Positions 17,316 through 27,853 of a stretch of DNA of 64,000 bases are shown here, one piece after another (within the stretch, counting starts at the first letter, position 1; each line of letters opens with the position of its first letter). The notes under the pieces were generated by a model, which did no database searches, had not been told where the DNA came from, and saw nothing but the letters and a program-made list of their open reading frames with translations. The stretch covers positions 62,740 to 126,739 of the forward strand of contig DGHT01000010.1 of the NCBI GenBank assembly GCA_002392765.1, in the 5' to 3' direction. The DNA comes from Verrucomicrobia bacterium UBA3841. Its GTDB lineage: Bacteria > Verrucomicrobiota > Kiritimatiellia > RFP12 > UBA1067. The position numbers were made by a program, and so were the translations under genes.

Positions 17316-18291
17316 AACAATGACGCCGGAAAAGGCCCGTTCCATCATCGGGGAGGCCAAGACGCTGTTTGTGGATGAAGCGCAGAAGATACAAGACATT
17401 GGCTTGACGCTCAAAATCATTCACGACAGGTTGAAGGATGTGCGCGTGGTTGCGACGGGATCGTCATCGTTTGAATTGTCTGAGGAAGTGGGCGAACCGT
17501 TGACGGGACGCATGGATGAATATGTTCTTTCGCCGCTTTCGTTTTCTGAGTTGGCCAGACATTCGAGTGCGGTTGTCGAACGCAATTCACTGGCCATTCG
17601 CCTGCTCTACGGTTCATATCCAGACGTGGTGAAGTGTGTCTCGGACGAGAAGCGCAGACGTACTCTCAAAAGTCTCTGTTCAGCTTACCTGTTCAAGGAT
17701 GTACTCAAATGGCAGAGCCTGAAAAACTCCGACATGCTTGGAAAACTTGTCAAGGCGCTTGCGCTTCAGGTCGGCGGCGAGGTGTCGTACAAGGAAGTCG
17801 GAGATTTGATCGGGATTGACAATGAGACTGTCGGAACGTACGTCGAACGGCTTGAAAAGGCATTTGTCGTGTTCCGTCTGCCAGCCTTCTCGAGAAACAT
17901 TCGCAACGAGCTTAAGAAGTCCAAGAAGATATATTTCTGCGACACGGGCATCCGAAATGCCGTCATTGGCAATTTTCTTCCTTTAGATTCCCGGGAGGAC
18001 ACAGGTCACCTTTTTGAGAACTACGTGATCGCCGAGCGTTTGAAGAACAATAGATTGCGAGACCGGGACGTGCAGACGTTCTTTTGGCGCGTGAAGGGGA
18101 GCGGCACGAATGAAATCGACTATTTGGAGGAATCGGCGGAAAAAGGCCTTGTGGCGTATGAGTTCAAATGGAATCCGGCTAAGGCGGCGAAATCGAAATG
18201 TCCGAAGGTTTTTGCCGAAGCCTATCCGGATGCGCGATGGCAGTGCATTTCGCGCGAGAACTACGTCGAGTTCGTGACGGGGATGATCTGA
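17119..18291 (+). CDS. AAA_14/DUF4143 family ATPase (copy 1)
   Basis: 390 residues. Walker A GSRQTGKTT near residue 25, Walker B TLFVDEAQ near 80, sensor ATGSSSFEL, a winged-helix middle region, and the C-terminal DUF4143 nuclease-like fold (FENYVIAERLKNN, EIDYLEE, YEFKWNP). These solitary ATPases occur in many copies in gut bacteria and archaea; their function is not established. This copy has its own promoter and sits on the ruined 3' end of the preceding gene. Confidence 0.9.
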   Translation: MYITRDLERAIAEAIHGGKVVILYGSRQTGKTTLVERLLSAEDVREGGVVTLSGDVRDERELLAYETMTPEKARSIIGEAKTLFVDEAQKIQDIGLTLKIIHDRLKDVRVVATGSSSFELSEEVGEPLTGRMDEYVLSPLSFSELARHSSAVVERNSLAIRLLYGSYPDVVKCVSDEKRRRTLKSLCSAYLFKDVLKWQSLKNSDMLGKLVKALALQVGGEVSYKEVGDLIGIDNETVGTYVERLEKAFVVFRLPAFSRNIRNELKKSKKIYFCDTGIRNAVIGNFLPLDSREDTGHLFENYVIAERLKNNRLRDRDVQTFFWRVKGSGTNEIDYLEESAEKGLVAYEFKWNPAKAAKSKCPKVFAEAYPDARWQCISRENYVEFVTGMI

Positions 18292-18363
18292 TGGGCGCTG
18301 TGTCATATCTATGATGTGCAGGTGTCTATGCTCCATAGATTGAGTTGAAGAAGGAGCTTCGCC

Positions 18364-18738
18364 ATGAAGATACAATGTCTGCCGAGAAAGGAGGGGTTGA
18401 AGTCGCCGAATTTGCTGTGCCTGACATTCGACGATGTGACGGACTACTCAGATCTGTACGACGGCGACAAGGTGGCGAAGTTCCGCCCGGTCATGGCGCA
18501 GAAGATTCTAAAGCACGTCGGACATGGCAGTTGGCCGGTCCTCATCCATTGCACGGAGGGTGTCTCGCGCAGCGGCGCAGTCGCCAGCGTCCTTGACCAC
18601 TACTGGAACTTCGTCTGGGACCATAAGCCGGAAGACCACGAGTATTTCAAGCGGGTGAACCCTAAAATCTCCCCCAACCAGGTCGTGGAGGAGATATTCA
18701 CGGAGTACATTGAGAATGGATACTTGGAGGAAAATTGA
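18364..18738 (+). CDS. Cys-based protein phosphatase (PTP/DSP-like)
   Basis: 124 residues. The P-loop HCTEGVSRSG (Cys63, Arg69) is the HCx5R signature of tyrosine or dual-specificity phosphatases, and a TFDDVTD segment upstream could supply the general-acid Asp. Shorter than classical DSPs (~150), so a minimal form. AAGAAGGAGC precedes ATG 18364. In a genome rich in Ser/Thr kinases it may reverse phosphorylation, but nothing in the sequence gives a substrate. Its stop is 1 nt before the next ATG. Confidence 0.75.
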   Translation: MKIQCLPRKEGLKSPNLLCLTFDDVTDYSDLYDGDKVAKFRPVMAQKILKHVGHGSWPVLIHCTEGVSRSGAVASVLDHYWNFVWDHKPEDHEYFKRVNPKISPNQVVEEIFTEYIENGYLEEN

Positions 18739-18739
18739 A

Positions 18740-20356
18740 ATGAAAAAGAGCAAAGCAACTATCATCGTACTGCTGGTTGCGGCTGCGGCGTCGGCGGCTG
18801 CTGGGTTATGGTTCTGCCGACGCTGCCATTTGATTCAACGCGCGGCAGCGTTGTTCAGGCCGACGGGCAGAGAATCTGGCGAGTTCGGGATGACGGCAAG
18901 GCGCGGGAGGATTTTGGCCGCAGATGGATCGCCGCTGGCGTATACTGAACGCGCGTGGCGTTTCCTGATCGACCCCGTTGTCGCAGAGCATCACAAGATC
19001 GATTCCGCCGATTGCCGCGAGGCGGCACAGGGGCTGGGTGTAGAGGAGCCGCACATGGCGGCATCTTTGGCCCGCAGGGATTCACGCTACATCTTTCTTC
19101 GGGATGCCGATGGCAACGACCCGGCAGCGGCTTATTTCGAACGAAACAGGAAATGGCTGAGGAAATGTGTCGGTATCATCCGCGAACCGGTGCAGAAGCG
19201 CGTCTATCCTCTTGGCGAGACAGCGACGGCATTGGTCGGTTTCATGCGCGGCGGCGCGTGTACTGACACTCCGCAAGGGGCTGGAGGTATTGAATGGTCT
19301 TTCGACAAGGCGCTTGCAGGGACAAACGGCGCATACGAAGCCGGCCTCAGCCCGGACGAACGCGCCACTCCGCCACCTGGAGCAGACATCCGCACGACCA
19401 TCGTCCCCGGCGTTCAGAAGGCTGTGTGGGGCACCCTTGCCGCAGCCTGCGCGACGAACGGCGCGGAGTCTGCGTTTGCGCTCGTGATGAAGATTCCGTC
19501 CGGCGAGATCGCAGCGATGGCGTCGTGGCCGTCGTTCAATCCGTCGATGCGCAGGGATCTTGACAAGTGGGATGCGTCAATGGCGGTGAACCGCGCCTCA
19601 CAGACGGTGTTCGAGCCCGGCGGACTCGTCAAGCCGCTCACGTACGCAATCGCCCTGGATTCCGGCGTACTTGCAGAGGATGCGAAAATCGACCAGGAGA
19701 ACGGGGCGTGGGAATACAACGGGGAAACATTCAGAGACGAAACGACCAATTCCGTGACGATAGCCGAGGCCGTCGAAAAGAGCCTCGACATCGCGGCGGG
19801 CAAGACGGCCTGTTTGATTGGCCCGGAGAAGTTCCATGCCGCACTCCGGCGCTTCGGCTTCGGCGGGAAAACCCGTACGGCGGGGATTCCAGGCGAGGAG
19901 GCGGGCATTCTCGCCTCGAAGCCTGAACGCTGGGACACGACCACGGCCATGCGCGTCGGCACGGGCTACGGATTTGCCGCCACGGGGCTTCAAGTCGCGC
20001 AGGCATACGCGACGCTTGCAAACCACGGCACGTTTGTGCGTCCAGTTTTGATTGCAGGCGAGGCTAGTTCGTCCGCGACCAATGGCTCGGAGCAGGTTGT
20101 GTCGCCAGCTGCTGCCGATGCAATTGTGAGGATGCTCAAGACCCCGATGCCATCGACAGTTCAGATGTGCGAACACGACCGCGAGACTGGTCGATCCGTC
20201 TATTCGTCAACAAATTACATCGCCTCATGCGCGGGGTACTGTCCCGCCGACAAGCCCGAATATGTGGTTGTGGTATCGTTTTCAAAGCCACGTTCTGCAC
20301 ATACTGGCGATGAGATAGCAAAGCCCGTTTTTCAGTTGATAGTCGACTCTTTATGA
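18740..20356 (+). CDS. Class B penicillin-binding-protein homologue with degenerate active site
   Basis: 538 residues from ATG 18740 (GGAGG at 18726-18730). N-terminal TM (~8-28), PBP dimerisation region (RRGRILAADGSPLAYTE), and a transpeptidase-like domain (~190-538). The SxxK box reads EPGGLVK (residues 292-298): Gly295 replaces the catalytic Ser while Lys298 remains. The SxN position reads S348-L-D, and the KTG position reads ETGR before AGYCPADKPEYVVVV. All three catalytic boxes are therefore altered, suggesting a non-enzymatic scaffold related to FtsI/PBP2, or decay. The frame is intact over the full length, which argues for a retained role. Confidence 0.85.
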   Translation: MKKSKATIIVLLVAAAASAAAGLWFCRRCHLIQRAAALFRPTGRESGEFGMTARRGRILAADGSPLAYTERAWRFLIDPVVAEHHKIDSADCREAAQGLGVEEPHMAASLARRDSRYIFLRDADGNDPAAAYFERNRKWLRKCVGIIREPVQKRVYPLGETATALVGFMRGGACTDTPQGAGGIEWSFDKALAGTNGAYEAGLSPDERATPPPGADIRTTIVPGVQKAVWGTLAAACATNGAESAFALVMKIPSGEIAAMASWPSFNPSMRRDLDKWDASMAVNRASQTVFEPGGLVKPLTYAIALDSGVLAEDAKIDQENGAWEYNGETFRDETTNSVTIAEAVEKSLDIAAGKTACLIGPEKFHAALRRFGFGGKTRTAGIPGEEAGILASKPERWDTTTAMRVGTGYGFAATGLQVAQAYATLANHGTFVRPVLIAGEASSSATNGSEQVVSPAAADAIVRMLKTPMPSTVQMCEHDRETGRSVYSSTNYIASCAGYCPADKPEYVVVVSFSKPRSAHTGDEIAKPVFQLIVDSL

Positions 20357-20684
20357 CATACTGCTCAAAAGAGACAGGGCTGGTGTGGTGGGACAATATC
20401 TCGCTTCGACTATTCTGTTGTCTCTGCTTTAATGGATTTGTACAGCTCATGTACTCTCCCTTCTCACGCAACTCTCCCTCATCAAATCAACACCCCCATC
20501 CCATGCATCGTTAAGATTTTCCGCATAAGATTCTCATTCCGCATTGCTTATGTGTAGGGTATAAACAGCAAACCACACCCCCAAATAAGATTTTCCGCAC
20601 AAGATTCTCATTTTATGGTATAATATGGCATGTGAAGCGGAATTGGAAAGGTTTTTGATGGTTATATAAGGATAAGGATGGAGT
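20357..20684. promoter_or_regulatory. Regulatory gap with two 27-bp direct repeats and a -10 box
   Basis: No gene. Repeats TAAGATTTTCCGCAYAAGAT plus TCTCATT lie at 20512-20538 and 20586-20612 (one difference in 27, start-to-start 74 bp). TATAAT lies at 20619-20624. The expected -35 position falls inside the second repeat, so a protein bound there would touch the promoter of the 20685 gene directly. Confidence 0.7.
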
Positions 20685-21551
20685 ATGGCAGCGACCAAAT
20701 ATAAACATTCGGCATACTGGTATGCGTATCACTACGGCTGGACGTACAGCGAGGCGAAAACGCTGGTCGGGCAATATATCGACATGCATACATATCGTCC
20801 GCGCATGAAAAGGCGTCCCGACGGCGAATTCCATCCTGAGGACTGGCTAAAATGGCGCAATACGCCAAAAGTGTTCGACTCGAAGACAAACCCTCTCCTT
20901 CTCTGCGCCTTCGCCATGGCTGATGTCGGGATCTACATGCGCGACAAAATCGCGAAATTCGCCGATCCGGTCGAGCGCGATCTAATGAAACGCGAACTGA
21001 TGCAGAAATTGAGGCGCTGCCGCCGTCCGTTCTACTACGCACGCGAGACGGAGCGTCGCCGCGAACTCGCCGCCGCAAGGCGCAAGATAACGCGGCGCAG
21101 AACAACCGCCCCGATGCCTACCGCCGACGACATCCGCGCGGCGTGGGAAGCGCGCAAGTCGTCGCGAGAGGCGATGATCCGCCTTGGCGGAATCATGCAC
21201 GACCTCGAATGCTACGTGGACAACTGCCTCAAATTCGACGAGAACGGGAATGTCGCCGGACGCAACGGCGGCATCAGACAGTGGCTGAAAGACAACGTCC
21301 CGGAGCTGTCGTGCAAATACAAGACGCTCATGCGCTACAAAGCGATGGCTATTCGCGTAAGGCAGGCGACAAATACGTTCGATCCCATCCCGACGTCCGA
21401 ACTTCTCGACGAAAAGCCGCGCAACAAGGTCCTTTCCGCGATTCTGTCGGATACGGAGCCTGTGTTTTCGCATATTGTCGTCGAATTGGAGCGCATGCTC
21501 TCGCCGGACACGGTGTTTTTGGACAAGCCGAAAATCCTCAATACCCGTTAA
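20685..21551 (+). CDS. Hypothetical DNA-locus-type protein, unrecognised
   Basis: 288 residues, soluble, strongly basic in the middle (ERRRELAAARRKITRRRTT at ~125-143). The C-terminal third has a conserved-looking block (NGGIRQWLKDNVPEL, KYKTLMRYKAMAIRVRQA) that resembles plasmid/phage replication-accessory proteins of the DUF3102 style, but I cannot assign it. RBS AAGGATGGA before ATG 20685. The paired upstream repeats suggest specific regulation, possibly by the protein itself. Confidence 0.6.
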   Translation: MAATKYKHSAYWYAYHYGWTYSEAKTLVGQYIDMHTYRPRMKRRPDGEFHPEDWLKWRNTPKVFDSKTNPLLLCAFAMADVGIYMRDKIAKFADPVERDLMKRELMQKLRRCRRPFYYARETERRRELAAARRKITRRRTTAPMPTADDIRAAWEARKSSREAMIRLGGIMHDLECYVDNCLKFDENGNVAGRNGGIRQWLKDNVPELSCKYKTLMRYKAMAIRVRQATNTFDPIPTSELLDEKPRNKVLSAILSDTEPVFSHIVVELERMLSPDTVFLDKPKILNTR

Positions 21552-21598
21552 ACAGGTGGAGTATCCTGCTCCGTCATGTATATGCGTCAAGCCGGGGA

Positions 21599-21624
21599 GC
21601 TGCGGGATTCGATGTTCCCGCAGC
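21599..21624 (+). terminator. Likely terminator after the 20685 gene
   Basis: GCTGCGGGA (21599-21607), 8-nt loop, TCCCGCAGC (21616-21624), followed by GCGCCTTTTCC. The stem is strong but the T-tract is only four bases. Confidence 0.55.
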
Positions 21625-21702
21625 GCGCCTTTTCCAAAAATCGTCCATCATTCCGGCAAAATGCGCATCTTGACAGTTTTTTTCACCTCTCCATTATATT
21701 GC

Positions 21703-21779
21703 GGTGCACAGTATTTGGCAAACGGGGTGTGTCAAATTCCATGCTCTCATTTTTTAGGGTGCACATTATTATGGCAAAC
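21703..21779. promoter_or_regulatory. Pair of direct repeats upstream of the C10 protease gene
   Basis: GGTGCACAGTATTTGGCAAA at 21703 and GGTGCACATTATTATGGCAA at 21758 (near-identical 21/22-mers, 55 bp apart). They lie 18 to 75 bp upstream of the -35 box and may bind a regulator. Confidence 0.5.
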
Positions 21780-21796
21780 TGCGATGTTCGTAAGGA

Positions 21797-21825
21797 TTGA
21801 TTTTTTCCGTTGAAAATGATAGTAT
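21797..21825 (+). promoter_or_regulatory. Promoter of the C10 protease gene
   Basis: TTGATT (21797-21802), 17-bp spacer, TAGTAT (21820-21825), about 23 nt before the chosen start. Confidence 0.65.
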
Positions 21826-21847
21826 ATTCCTGTAAATGGGGGAATAT

Positions 21848-24800
21848 ATGAGATATGGCAAATTTATTCTGCCGACAGTGCTTTTGGCCGCGCTGCCGTT
21901 GCAGGCGGCTTATGTTTCAAAACCGGCGGCGATGACGGTCGCCGGCGCGTGGTCGCGCTCGAACGAAAAACTGGGCGCTCGCATCGGCGCAGACGTGTCG
22001 TCCGCGACGGAATTCACCGCACCGGGCGGCGGGTCGTACTACGCCGTGAAGATGGCTTCCGGCGGAACCGTATTTGTCGCATCCGACGACCGCATCACCC
22101 CTGTTATCGCATTTACTTCCGCCGACGATCCCGACCTTTCGGAGAAAAGCCCCCTCAAGTTCCTTTTGGACAAGGATATCGAGGCCAGGACGAAAATCGC
22201 CGGACTGGAGTCCGGCGGGGCGTCCAAAACACGGGCGACGTGGCTCATGCTCGCCCGTCCTGCGGTGCAGACTGCGGGGAAAACGCTCGGGACGCAGCCT
22301 TCCATACCCGCCGTCACAGGCATATCCGATCTCCGCGTGGCGCCTCTCGTGAAGTCGCAATGGAGCCAGATGGAGGCGAACGGAAAATACTGCTACAACT
22401 ACTACACTCCAAACCACGATCCCTGCGGATGCACCGCCACCGCCGCCGCGCAGATCATGCGCTACCACAAGTATCCGGACACCGAACTGCCCGCCAGAAC
22501 ATACGACGTCACCGTGAGCGGAGAGGCAACCACCCTCGACACAATAGGCGAATCAAGGCTGTACGACTGGGACAGCATGACGTTGATTCCGAAGAACGGC
22601 GTCTCGGATGAATCGTGCGAGGCCATCGGCAGACTGACGTACGATATCGCCATAGCCCTCAATTCCGATTTCACGCCGTCGTTCACCGGAGCGCTTCCCG
22701 AAAACCTTTGCCGTCTTTTCGTCAACGAGTTCGGTTATGCGAGCGGATGCCTCTTTTTCGACGAGAACGGCTGGGACTCGTTCTACGCGTCCGGCAGGCG
22801 CGTTTCTCCGACATCGGGACTGCATACGCGCGAAGTGCGAAACAAGATAATCTACACGAACCTCGATTCCGGACACCCCGTCGAGTTCGGACTTTACAGC
22901 TACACGTCCGGACATGCCGTGGTGGCTGACGGGTACGGTTTCGTCACAATCAACGGCGAGGAGACTGAATATGTCCATATCAACATGGGATGGGCCGGTG
23001 TCGACGACGTGTGGTACAACATTCCCGAGATAAACGCCGCCAACTCCGGTTCCAGCGCGGGCGACTCGACGATGGATTTCATTTTCCTTTCTGCCGCGGC
23101 GTACAACGTGTTTCCAAAAGAGACGGGTGCAATCCTCTCCGGCCGCGTCATAAGCGACGACGAGGGCGAGCAGGGCGCGGTCGTGACCGTCTACGACGGA
23201 CAGGGCGAAGTCGCGGCGGAAGCCGTCTCCGGCGAACACGGCATATACGCATTCATCCTGCCCAAGGGCACGTACAGCGTCAAGGCCGTCTCCGCCGACG
23301 GCGCCAGGATGGATTATCTCGAAGAGATTGAACTGCAAAGTCCCGTCGCGGACGGCATCGATCCAGATGATCCCAAACCCAACTACATAACCAATCCCGA
23401 CAATATCGGCAACTCGTGGGGCAACGACCTCGACCTGACCCTTCCCTCGGTGAGAATCGGCGAGGAGCTGTTCACGCGGCTCGATACGGCTCTCGAGGCC
23501 GTCGCTGACATGGAAACAGAGAACCCGCTCGTGGAAATCATCAATCCGACGACCATGCGCAACCCCGTTACGCTGTTCGAGGACGTTACAATCATCGCCA
23601 CGAACGCCGCGCCGGGCGAGTCGCCAATCGCGATCAAGGACACGGCGTTCACATCGTCCCGCTGGGCGATCCAGGTCGGCGAGGGCGCGACTGTCTCCTT
23701 TTCGAATGTCGTTTTCGAGGCGGAGCAGCCTTCGGACAGACCGGCGATCGACGTGCAGGAGGGCGCGAAAGTCCGTATTTCCGGGATTCTGGGACTTGGA
23801 ACCGTCTATCTGGCGGATGAATACGGTTTCGTACTCCAGGCCCCTGTGGAGCCGACAGGGTGCGGAGTAGGCGTTTCTCCGCGGTGGAAGGCGGTCAAGG
23901 GAAGCGTGTTCGGATCGTACGAATGTTCTTCGGACGATGCCGCAGCGACGGCGCCTCTATTCGCATGCATGTCCGACCCCACCCTCGCATGTCTGGCGGA
24001 CGCAGACGGCAGCCTCTACTTCGATCGTGCCGAAATCGATCCGTCGGTCGCGTACGTGTACGCCACGGACGGGGCGACAACCGCGTTCTACCGCTCGATC
24101 GACATGCTGCTGGAAGACTACCCGTCGGATGTGAAAATCGTCCTTTTGAGGGATTGTCCGGTCGAAGTTTTGACAAACAGCGCGACGCTTGCGACAAACG
24201 AAACGGTACGTTCGCGCGACGTAGCCATCGAGTCTGGCGACGACGGTCCTTATTCGCTTTCCCTGAAGAAGGGCGTCGGTTTTACGGTCGGAGATGGAAC
24301 CGCGCTCTCGTTGAAGGGCGTTTCCCTTATGGGCGACGGACAATTGATCTCCAGTCCGCTCGTCACCGTTTCGGGCGGAAAATTCGAAATGCTTGAAGGC
24401 ACTTCCATTTCCGGGCTGCCGCTTTCGTCGGCCGCAGCGCCCGTGTGGGCGACATCGGGCGAAGTCGTAATGGAAAGCGGATCGTCCATAACCAATTGCA
24501 CCGCCGTGAGGTCCGCTTCGGGGAAAGCCGGCGCGATATACCTTGCCGGGAAGAACACTTCGTTCTCGATGAAAGGCGGCACAATAACCTCCTGTACGGC
24601 CGCTGCCGATGACGGCGGCGCCGTCTACGCCGGATCGGGCGCAACGGTGCTGCTTTCCGGCGACGCCGCGGTCAAAGACAATTTCACGGGTGCGAAAAAA
24701 GGCGTTTTGAAGAGATCCAACCTGTACATGACGAGTTCTGCAGATCCGCTTCTTACCGTGGCGGGCGGACTGACAGGATATGTCGGCGTGACATATTCCG

Positions 24801-26230
24801 GGCGCGATGCGGCCGGCAAGAAGTTCGCCGCAATAATGTCCGGTCTGCCGGACAACGACGTGCAGACGTCGCTTCTTTCGTTCTTCTCCGACAAAAACGC
24901 ATCCCTCGTCGCGGTTAAATCCGCCTCCGGCGGGACGCTCGAGTGGGCTGTCGACAACTCGTTCCCGAAGCAGGTCCCCGAATCGGCGGCGCAGGCGCGC
25001 ATCTCGGATTCGGAAGGCGAGAGGTTCTACGCCTACGTGGGCGATGCGTTCTGCACGGCAACGAACGGCGCGGCGACAATCACGCTCGTCACGGACGCGG
25101 AACTTACGAATTCGCTGTCCGTCGCAAGCCCTGTCGTTTTCGACGGCGCCGGCTTTACGCTGGGGAGGACGGGCTCCTGGCTTATAGCCGTCACCAACGC
25201 TTCGCTCAACGTGACCAATCTCACAATCTACGGGCGCGGCGGGAGCGGAAGGATGATAGACGTCTACAAGAGCGGTCTGACGCTGGAAGCCGGGGCTACG
25301 GTGGAGGAAGTATTCGGCTGGGATCAGTCGATGGTCGCGCCGATCGTCGTATGGGGCGGCACGTTCACCATGAATCCGGGTTCGTCCGTGCATGACTGCT
25401 GGAACTCGTACATGCCCGACTCGGGCGGATCTCTCGCGGCCGGCGCGGTTGTGGTCAGCGGCGCGACGGACTCCGAAGCCGTGGCGCATCTGTACGGCGG
25501 CGCCGTCACAAGGTGCATCGGCACGCGCGCGGGCGGCGTGTACATCGGCAACAAGGCCGCGGTCGATGTGAAAGGCGACGCCGTCGTAAGAGACAACGTG
25601 TGCGCAAAGGATGCGTCTTTGCTCAATCTCGTCGTGCAGGACAAGAGCGCGCTCACGCTCGTGGACGATCTGGAAGGACGCATCTACTACAGCGAGGGCA
25701 TCCTGGGAAGCGATGAAGTGTTCGGCAGGATAGACGAAACGTACGCCGCAAGCGCGGGCCCGAGCAATCTCGTCGCGAGCGCGCGCAGGTTCCGCCACGA
25801 TGCGACGGGTGCGAAAGGAATGCCCGTGCGCAATTCCTCCGCGGCGCTGCTCGTGTGGTCCGACGCGATCGACGACGAAGACGACACCTACATCAGTCCG
25901 ATCGACGGCGCCGAGTATGAAGTCGTCCGTTTCGAGATGGACGACGACGAAGACGACCCGGTCGTTGTCGAGTGCGAACCGTTCACGTTTACGAAGATCG
26001 AGTGCGTAGACCGCGAACAGGGCACGTGGAGACTGGTGCTCCAGCCCGGAGTCAAGTACTGCAAATACACGCTCTATGTTTCGGACGATCTTGAAACATG
26101 GACGCAGTCCGGCGAGACGAAAACGCTTTCCGACGAAGACCTCACCGGCGAACTGGAGTTCGAGTTCGAGGCGACCGCGACAGGAGAAAAACGTTTCTGG
26201 AGCGTTCGCGGCCAGGACGGAACGAAATAA
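21848..26230 (+). CDS. Secreted C10 (streptopain-like) protease with beta-helix/Pmp-like repeats
   Basis: 1460 residues from ATG 21848, preceded by GGGGGAA; an ATG 12 nt earlier lacks such a site. Signal peptide (residues 1-20, ending LPLQAA). C10 peptidase at ~30-430: catalytic Cys in [18 protein letters not shown], catalytic His in [11 protein letters not shown], and HINMGWAG. A carboxypeptidase-regulatory-like beta domain (~445-495: [30 protein letters not shown]) is next. Then a long right-handed beta-helix-like region (~560-1370) with [26 protein letters not shown] and KDNF units reminiscent of polymorphic-membrane-protein/adhesin repeats. The acidic C-terminus ends in a beta-sandwich-like segment ([12 protein letters not shown]). 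Probably an exported adhesin-protease; no sorting signal is recognised. Confidence 0.85.
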   Translation: MRYGKFILPTVLLAALPLQAAYVSKPAAMTVAGAWSRSNEKLGARIGADVSSATEFTAPGGGSYYAVKMASGGTVFVASDDRITPVIAFTSADDPDLSEKSPLKFLLDKDIEARTKIAGLESGGASKTRATWLMLARPAVQTAGKTLGTQPSIPAVTGISDLRVAPLVKSQWSQMEANGKYCYNYYTPNHDPCGCTATAAAQIMRYHKYPDTELPARTYDVTVSGEATTLDTIGESRLYDWDSMTLIPKNGVSDESCEAIGRLTYDIAIALNSDFTPSFTGALPENLCRLFVNEFGYASGCLFFDENGWDSFYASGRRVSPTSGLHTREVRNKIIYTNLDSGHPVEFGLYSYTSGHAVVADGYGFVTINGEETEYVHINMGWAGVDDVWYNIPEINAANSGSSAGDSTMDFIFLSAAAYNVFPKETGAILSGRVISDDEGEQGAVVTVYDGQGEVAAEAVSGEHGIYAFILPKGTYSVKAVSADGARMDYLEEIELQSPVADGIDPDDPKPNYITNPDNIGNSWGNDLDLTLPSVRIGEELFTRLDTALEAVADMETENPLVEIINPTTMRNPVTLFEDVTIIATNAAPGESPIAIKDTAFTSSRWAIQVGEGATVSFSNVVFEAEQPSDRPAIDVQEGAKVRISGILGLGTVYLADEYGFVLQAPVEPTGCGVGVSPRWKAVKGSVFGSYECSSDDAAATAPLFACMSDPTLACLADADGSLYFDRAEIDPSVAYVYATDGATTAFYRSIDMLLEDYPSDVKIVLLRDCPVEVLTNSATLATNETVRSRDVAIESGDDGPYSLSLKKGVGFTVGDGTALSLKGVSLMGDGQLISSPLVTVSGGKFEMLEGTSISGLPLSSAAAPVWATSGEVVMESGSSITNCTAVRSASGKAGAIYLAGKNTSFSMKGGTITSCTAAADDGGAVYAGSGATVLLSGDAAVKDNFTGAKKGVLKRSNLYMTSSADPLLTVAGGLTGYVGVTYSGRDAAGKKFAAIMSGLPDNDVQTSLLSFFSDKNASLVAVKSASGGTLEWAVDNSFPKQVPESAAQARISDSEGERFYAYVGDAFCTATNGAATITLVTDAELTNSLSVASPVVFDGAGFTLGRTGSWLIAVTNASLNVTNLTIYGRGGSGRMIDVYKSGLTLEAGATVEEVFGWDQSMVAPIVVWGGTFTMNPGSSVHDCWNSYMPDSGGSLAAGAVVVSGATDSEAVAHLYGGAVTRCIGTRAGGVYIGNKAAVDVKGDAVVRDNVCAKDASLLNLVVQDKSALTLVDDLEGRIYYSEGILGSDEVFGRIDETYAASAGPSNLVASARRFRHDATGAKGMPVRNSSAALLVWSDAIDDEDDTYISPIDGAEYEVVRFEMDDDEDDPVVVECEPFTFTKIECVDREQGTWRLVLQPGVKYCKYTLYVSDDLETWTQSGETKTLSDEDLTGELEFEFEATATGEKRFWSVRGQDGTK

Positions 26231-26261
26231 TCCGATACCTTTACCCCCATCAAGGAGAACC

Positions 26262-27296
26262 ATGGCAACAGAAAAGAAAGAGGCGGCCAAGAAAACCGGC
26301 AACGCCGCGCTTGACGCGGTGATGAGCCAGATCAGAAAAGAATTCGGCGAGATGTCCATCATGCGTCTCGGCGACCAGGAGGTGAGCGACATACCCGTCA
26401 TATCGACGGGTGCCTTGAGCCTCGACATGGCTCTCGGCGTGGGCGGCCTTCCGCGCGGCAGGATCGTCGAGTGCTACGGACAGGAATCGTCCGGCAAGAC
26501 GACGCTCGCGCTGCACGTGGTGGCGAACGCGCAGAAGGCCGGAGGCGTGGCGGCGTTCATAGACGCGGAGCACGCGCTCGATCCGCAATACGCCAAGAAG
26601 ATTGGCGTGAATCTCGACGATCTCATCGTCTCGCAGCCGAACAGCGGCGAAGAGGCGCTGACGATCTGCGAACAGCTCTGCAAGTCCGGCGCGCTCGACG
26701 TCATCGTCGTCGATTCCGTGGCCGCCCTCACGCCGCAGGCGGAGATCGACGGCAACATGGGCGACAGCCACATGGGATTGCAGGCGAGGCTCATGTCGCA
26801 GGCGATGCGCAAACTGACCGGCGTCCTCGCCACAACCAAAACCCTCTGCATATTCACAAACCAGGTGCGCGAGAAGATCGGCGTCATGTTCGGCAACCCC
26901 GAAACGACGCCGGGGGGCAAGGCGCTCAAGTTCTACGCCTCCTGCCGCCTTCAGGTGCAGAGGATCGGCGCGATAAAGAACACCGCCGGACAGGTCGTCG
27001 GCAACCGCACGCGCGTGAAGGTCGTCAAGAACAAAGTCGCGCCTCCTTTCACGGAAGCGGAGTTCGACATACTATACACGTGCGGCATATCGTGGGAAGG
27101 GAGCATTCTCGACGCGGCGCTCGCGCGCGGCATAGTCGAGAAGCGCGGCAGCTGGCTCAGTTTCGGCGATCGCCAGCTTGCGCAGGGTTCGCTCGGCACC
27201 ATCGAGTACCTCAAGGAAAATCCCGATGTAGCGGCGGAAATCGTCCAGCTGGTGAAGGAGGCGCCCGCAACGGCGGCGGTGGCGAAAAAGAAGTAG
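26262..27296 (+). CDS. recA: Recombinase A
   Basis: Homologous recombination and SOS co-protease. 344 residues from ATG 26262 with AAGGAG at 26252-26257; the frame is open further upstream but that part overlaps the protease gene. Walker [10 protein letters not shown], Walker [15 protein letters not shown]1/L2 region [10 protein letters not shown] and [17 protein letters not shown], and an alanine/lysine tail (VAKKK). Length normal. No LexA-type operator recognised in the 31-bp gap. Confidence 0.98.
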   Translation: MATEKKEAAKKTGNAALDAVMSQIRKEFGEMSIMRLGDQEVSDIPVISTGALSLDMALGVGGLPRGRIVECYGQESSGKTTLALHVVANAQKAGGVAAFIDAEHALDPQYAKKIGVNLDDLIVSQPNSGEEALTICEQLCKSGALDVIVVDSVAALTPQAEIDGNMGDSHMGLQARLMSQAMRKLTGVLATTKTLCIFTNQVREKIGVMFGNPETTPGGKALKFYASCRLQVQRIGAIKNTAGQVVGNRTRVKVVKNKVAPPFTEAEFDILYTCGISWEGSILDAALARGIVEKRGSWLSFGDRQLAQGSLGTIEYLKENPDVAAEIVQLVKEAPATAAVAKKK

Positions 27297-27316
27297 CCCC
27301 TTTGCGGGACGGCCCG

Positions 27317-27853
27317 ATGCGACAGTGGTGCGCCTTGTACGTCAAACCGAGGACGGAGAAGAAATTCGCCGCCTATCTCGCGATTTTCCACATCTGGCAC
27401 ATCCTGATTCTGCGCGACAATGTTCGCAAGATACAGAGGCGCATACGCCATTTCCAGATACCGGTGTTTCCGGGATACGTGTTCGCGAAACTCGGCCCCG
27501 ACGAGCGCCTTACCGCCTTGAAAAGCAACATGGTGGTCAGGAACATCCCCGTCCCGAATCCGCGGCAGATGATACACCAGCTCAGGCAGGTCGTCCACGC
27601 CGACAGAAAAGGGCGCGACCTGAAGGAGACGCCGATTTTCAAGGAAGGCCAGTTCGTCAAAATCAAGTACGGCCCCCTTCACGGAATGGAAGGGTACGTC
27701 AAGCGCGACAACGGCAGGCAGATGCTTGTCCTGAATGTCGAGGTTCTCGGCCAGGCCGTCGAAATCCAGATCAACCCGGAGGATTGCGTACCGGGCGGCG
27801 AAGAGGCGGAGAAAAAAGCGTCCGCCCGCAGGAAGGAAGGTAAAGGAACATGA
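27317..27853 (+). CDS. NusG-family transcription (anti)termination factor paralogue
   Basis: 178 residues. NGN domain (WCALYVKPRTEKKFAAYL at the start, PVFPGYVFAKL near 55) and KOW domain (~115-165: FKEGQFVKIKYGPLHGMEGYV). The short NGN-KOW layout with basic linkers resembles specialised NusG paralogues of the RfaH/UpxY/LoaP kind. The general nusG normally sits beside secE and rplK, which are not here. ATG 27317 is 20 nt after recA; its stop overlaps the folD ATG. Confidence 0.85.
   Translation: MRQWCALYVKPRTEKKFAAYLAIFHIWHILILRDNVRKIQRRIRHFQIPVFPGYVFAKLGPDERLTALKSNMVVRNIPVPNPRQMIHQLRQVVHADRKGRDLKETPIFKEGQFVKIKYGPLHGMEGYVKRDNGRQMLVLNVEVLGQAVEIQINPEDCVPGGEEAEKKASARRKEGKGT

Noticed and set aside
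8600..18740. The accessory island as a prophage
   Set aside because: No capsid, terminase, portal, tail, lysis or integrase gene is present.
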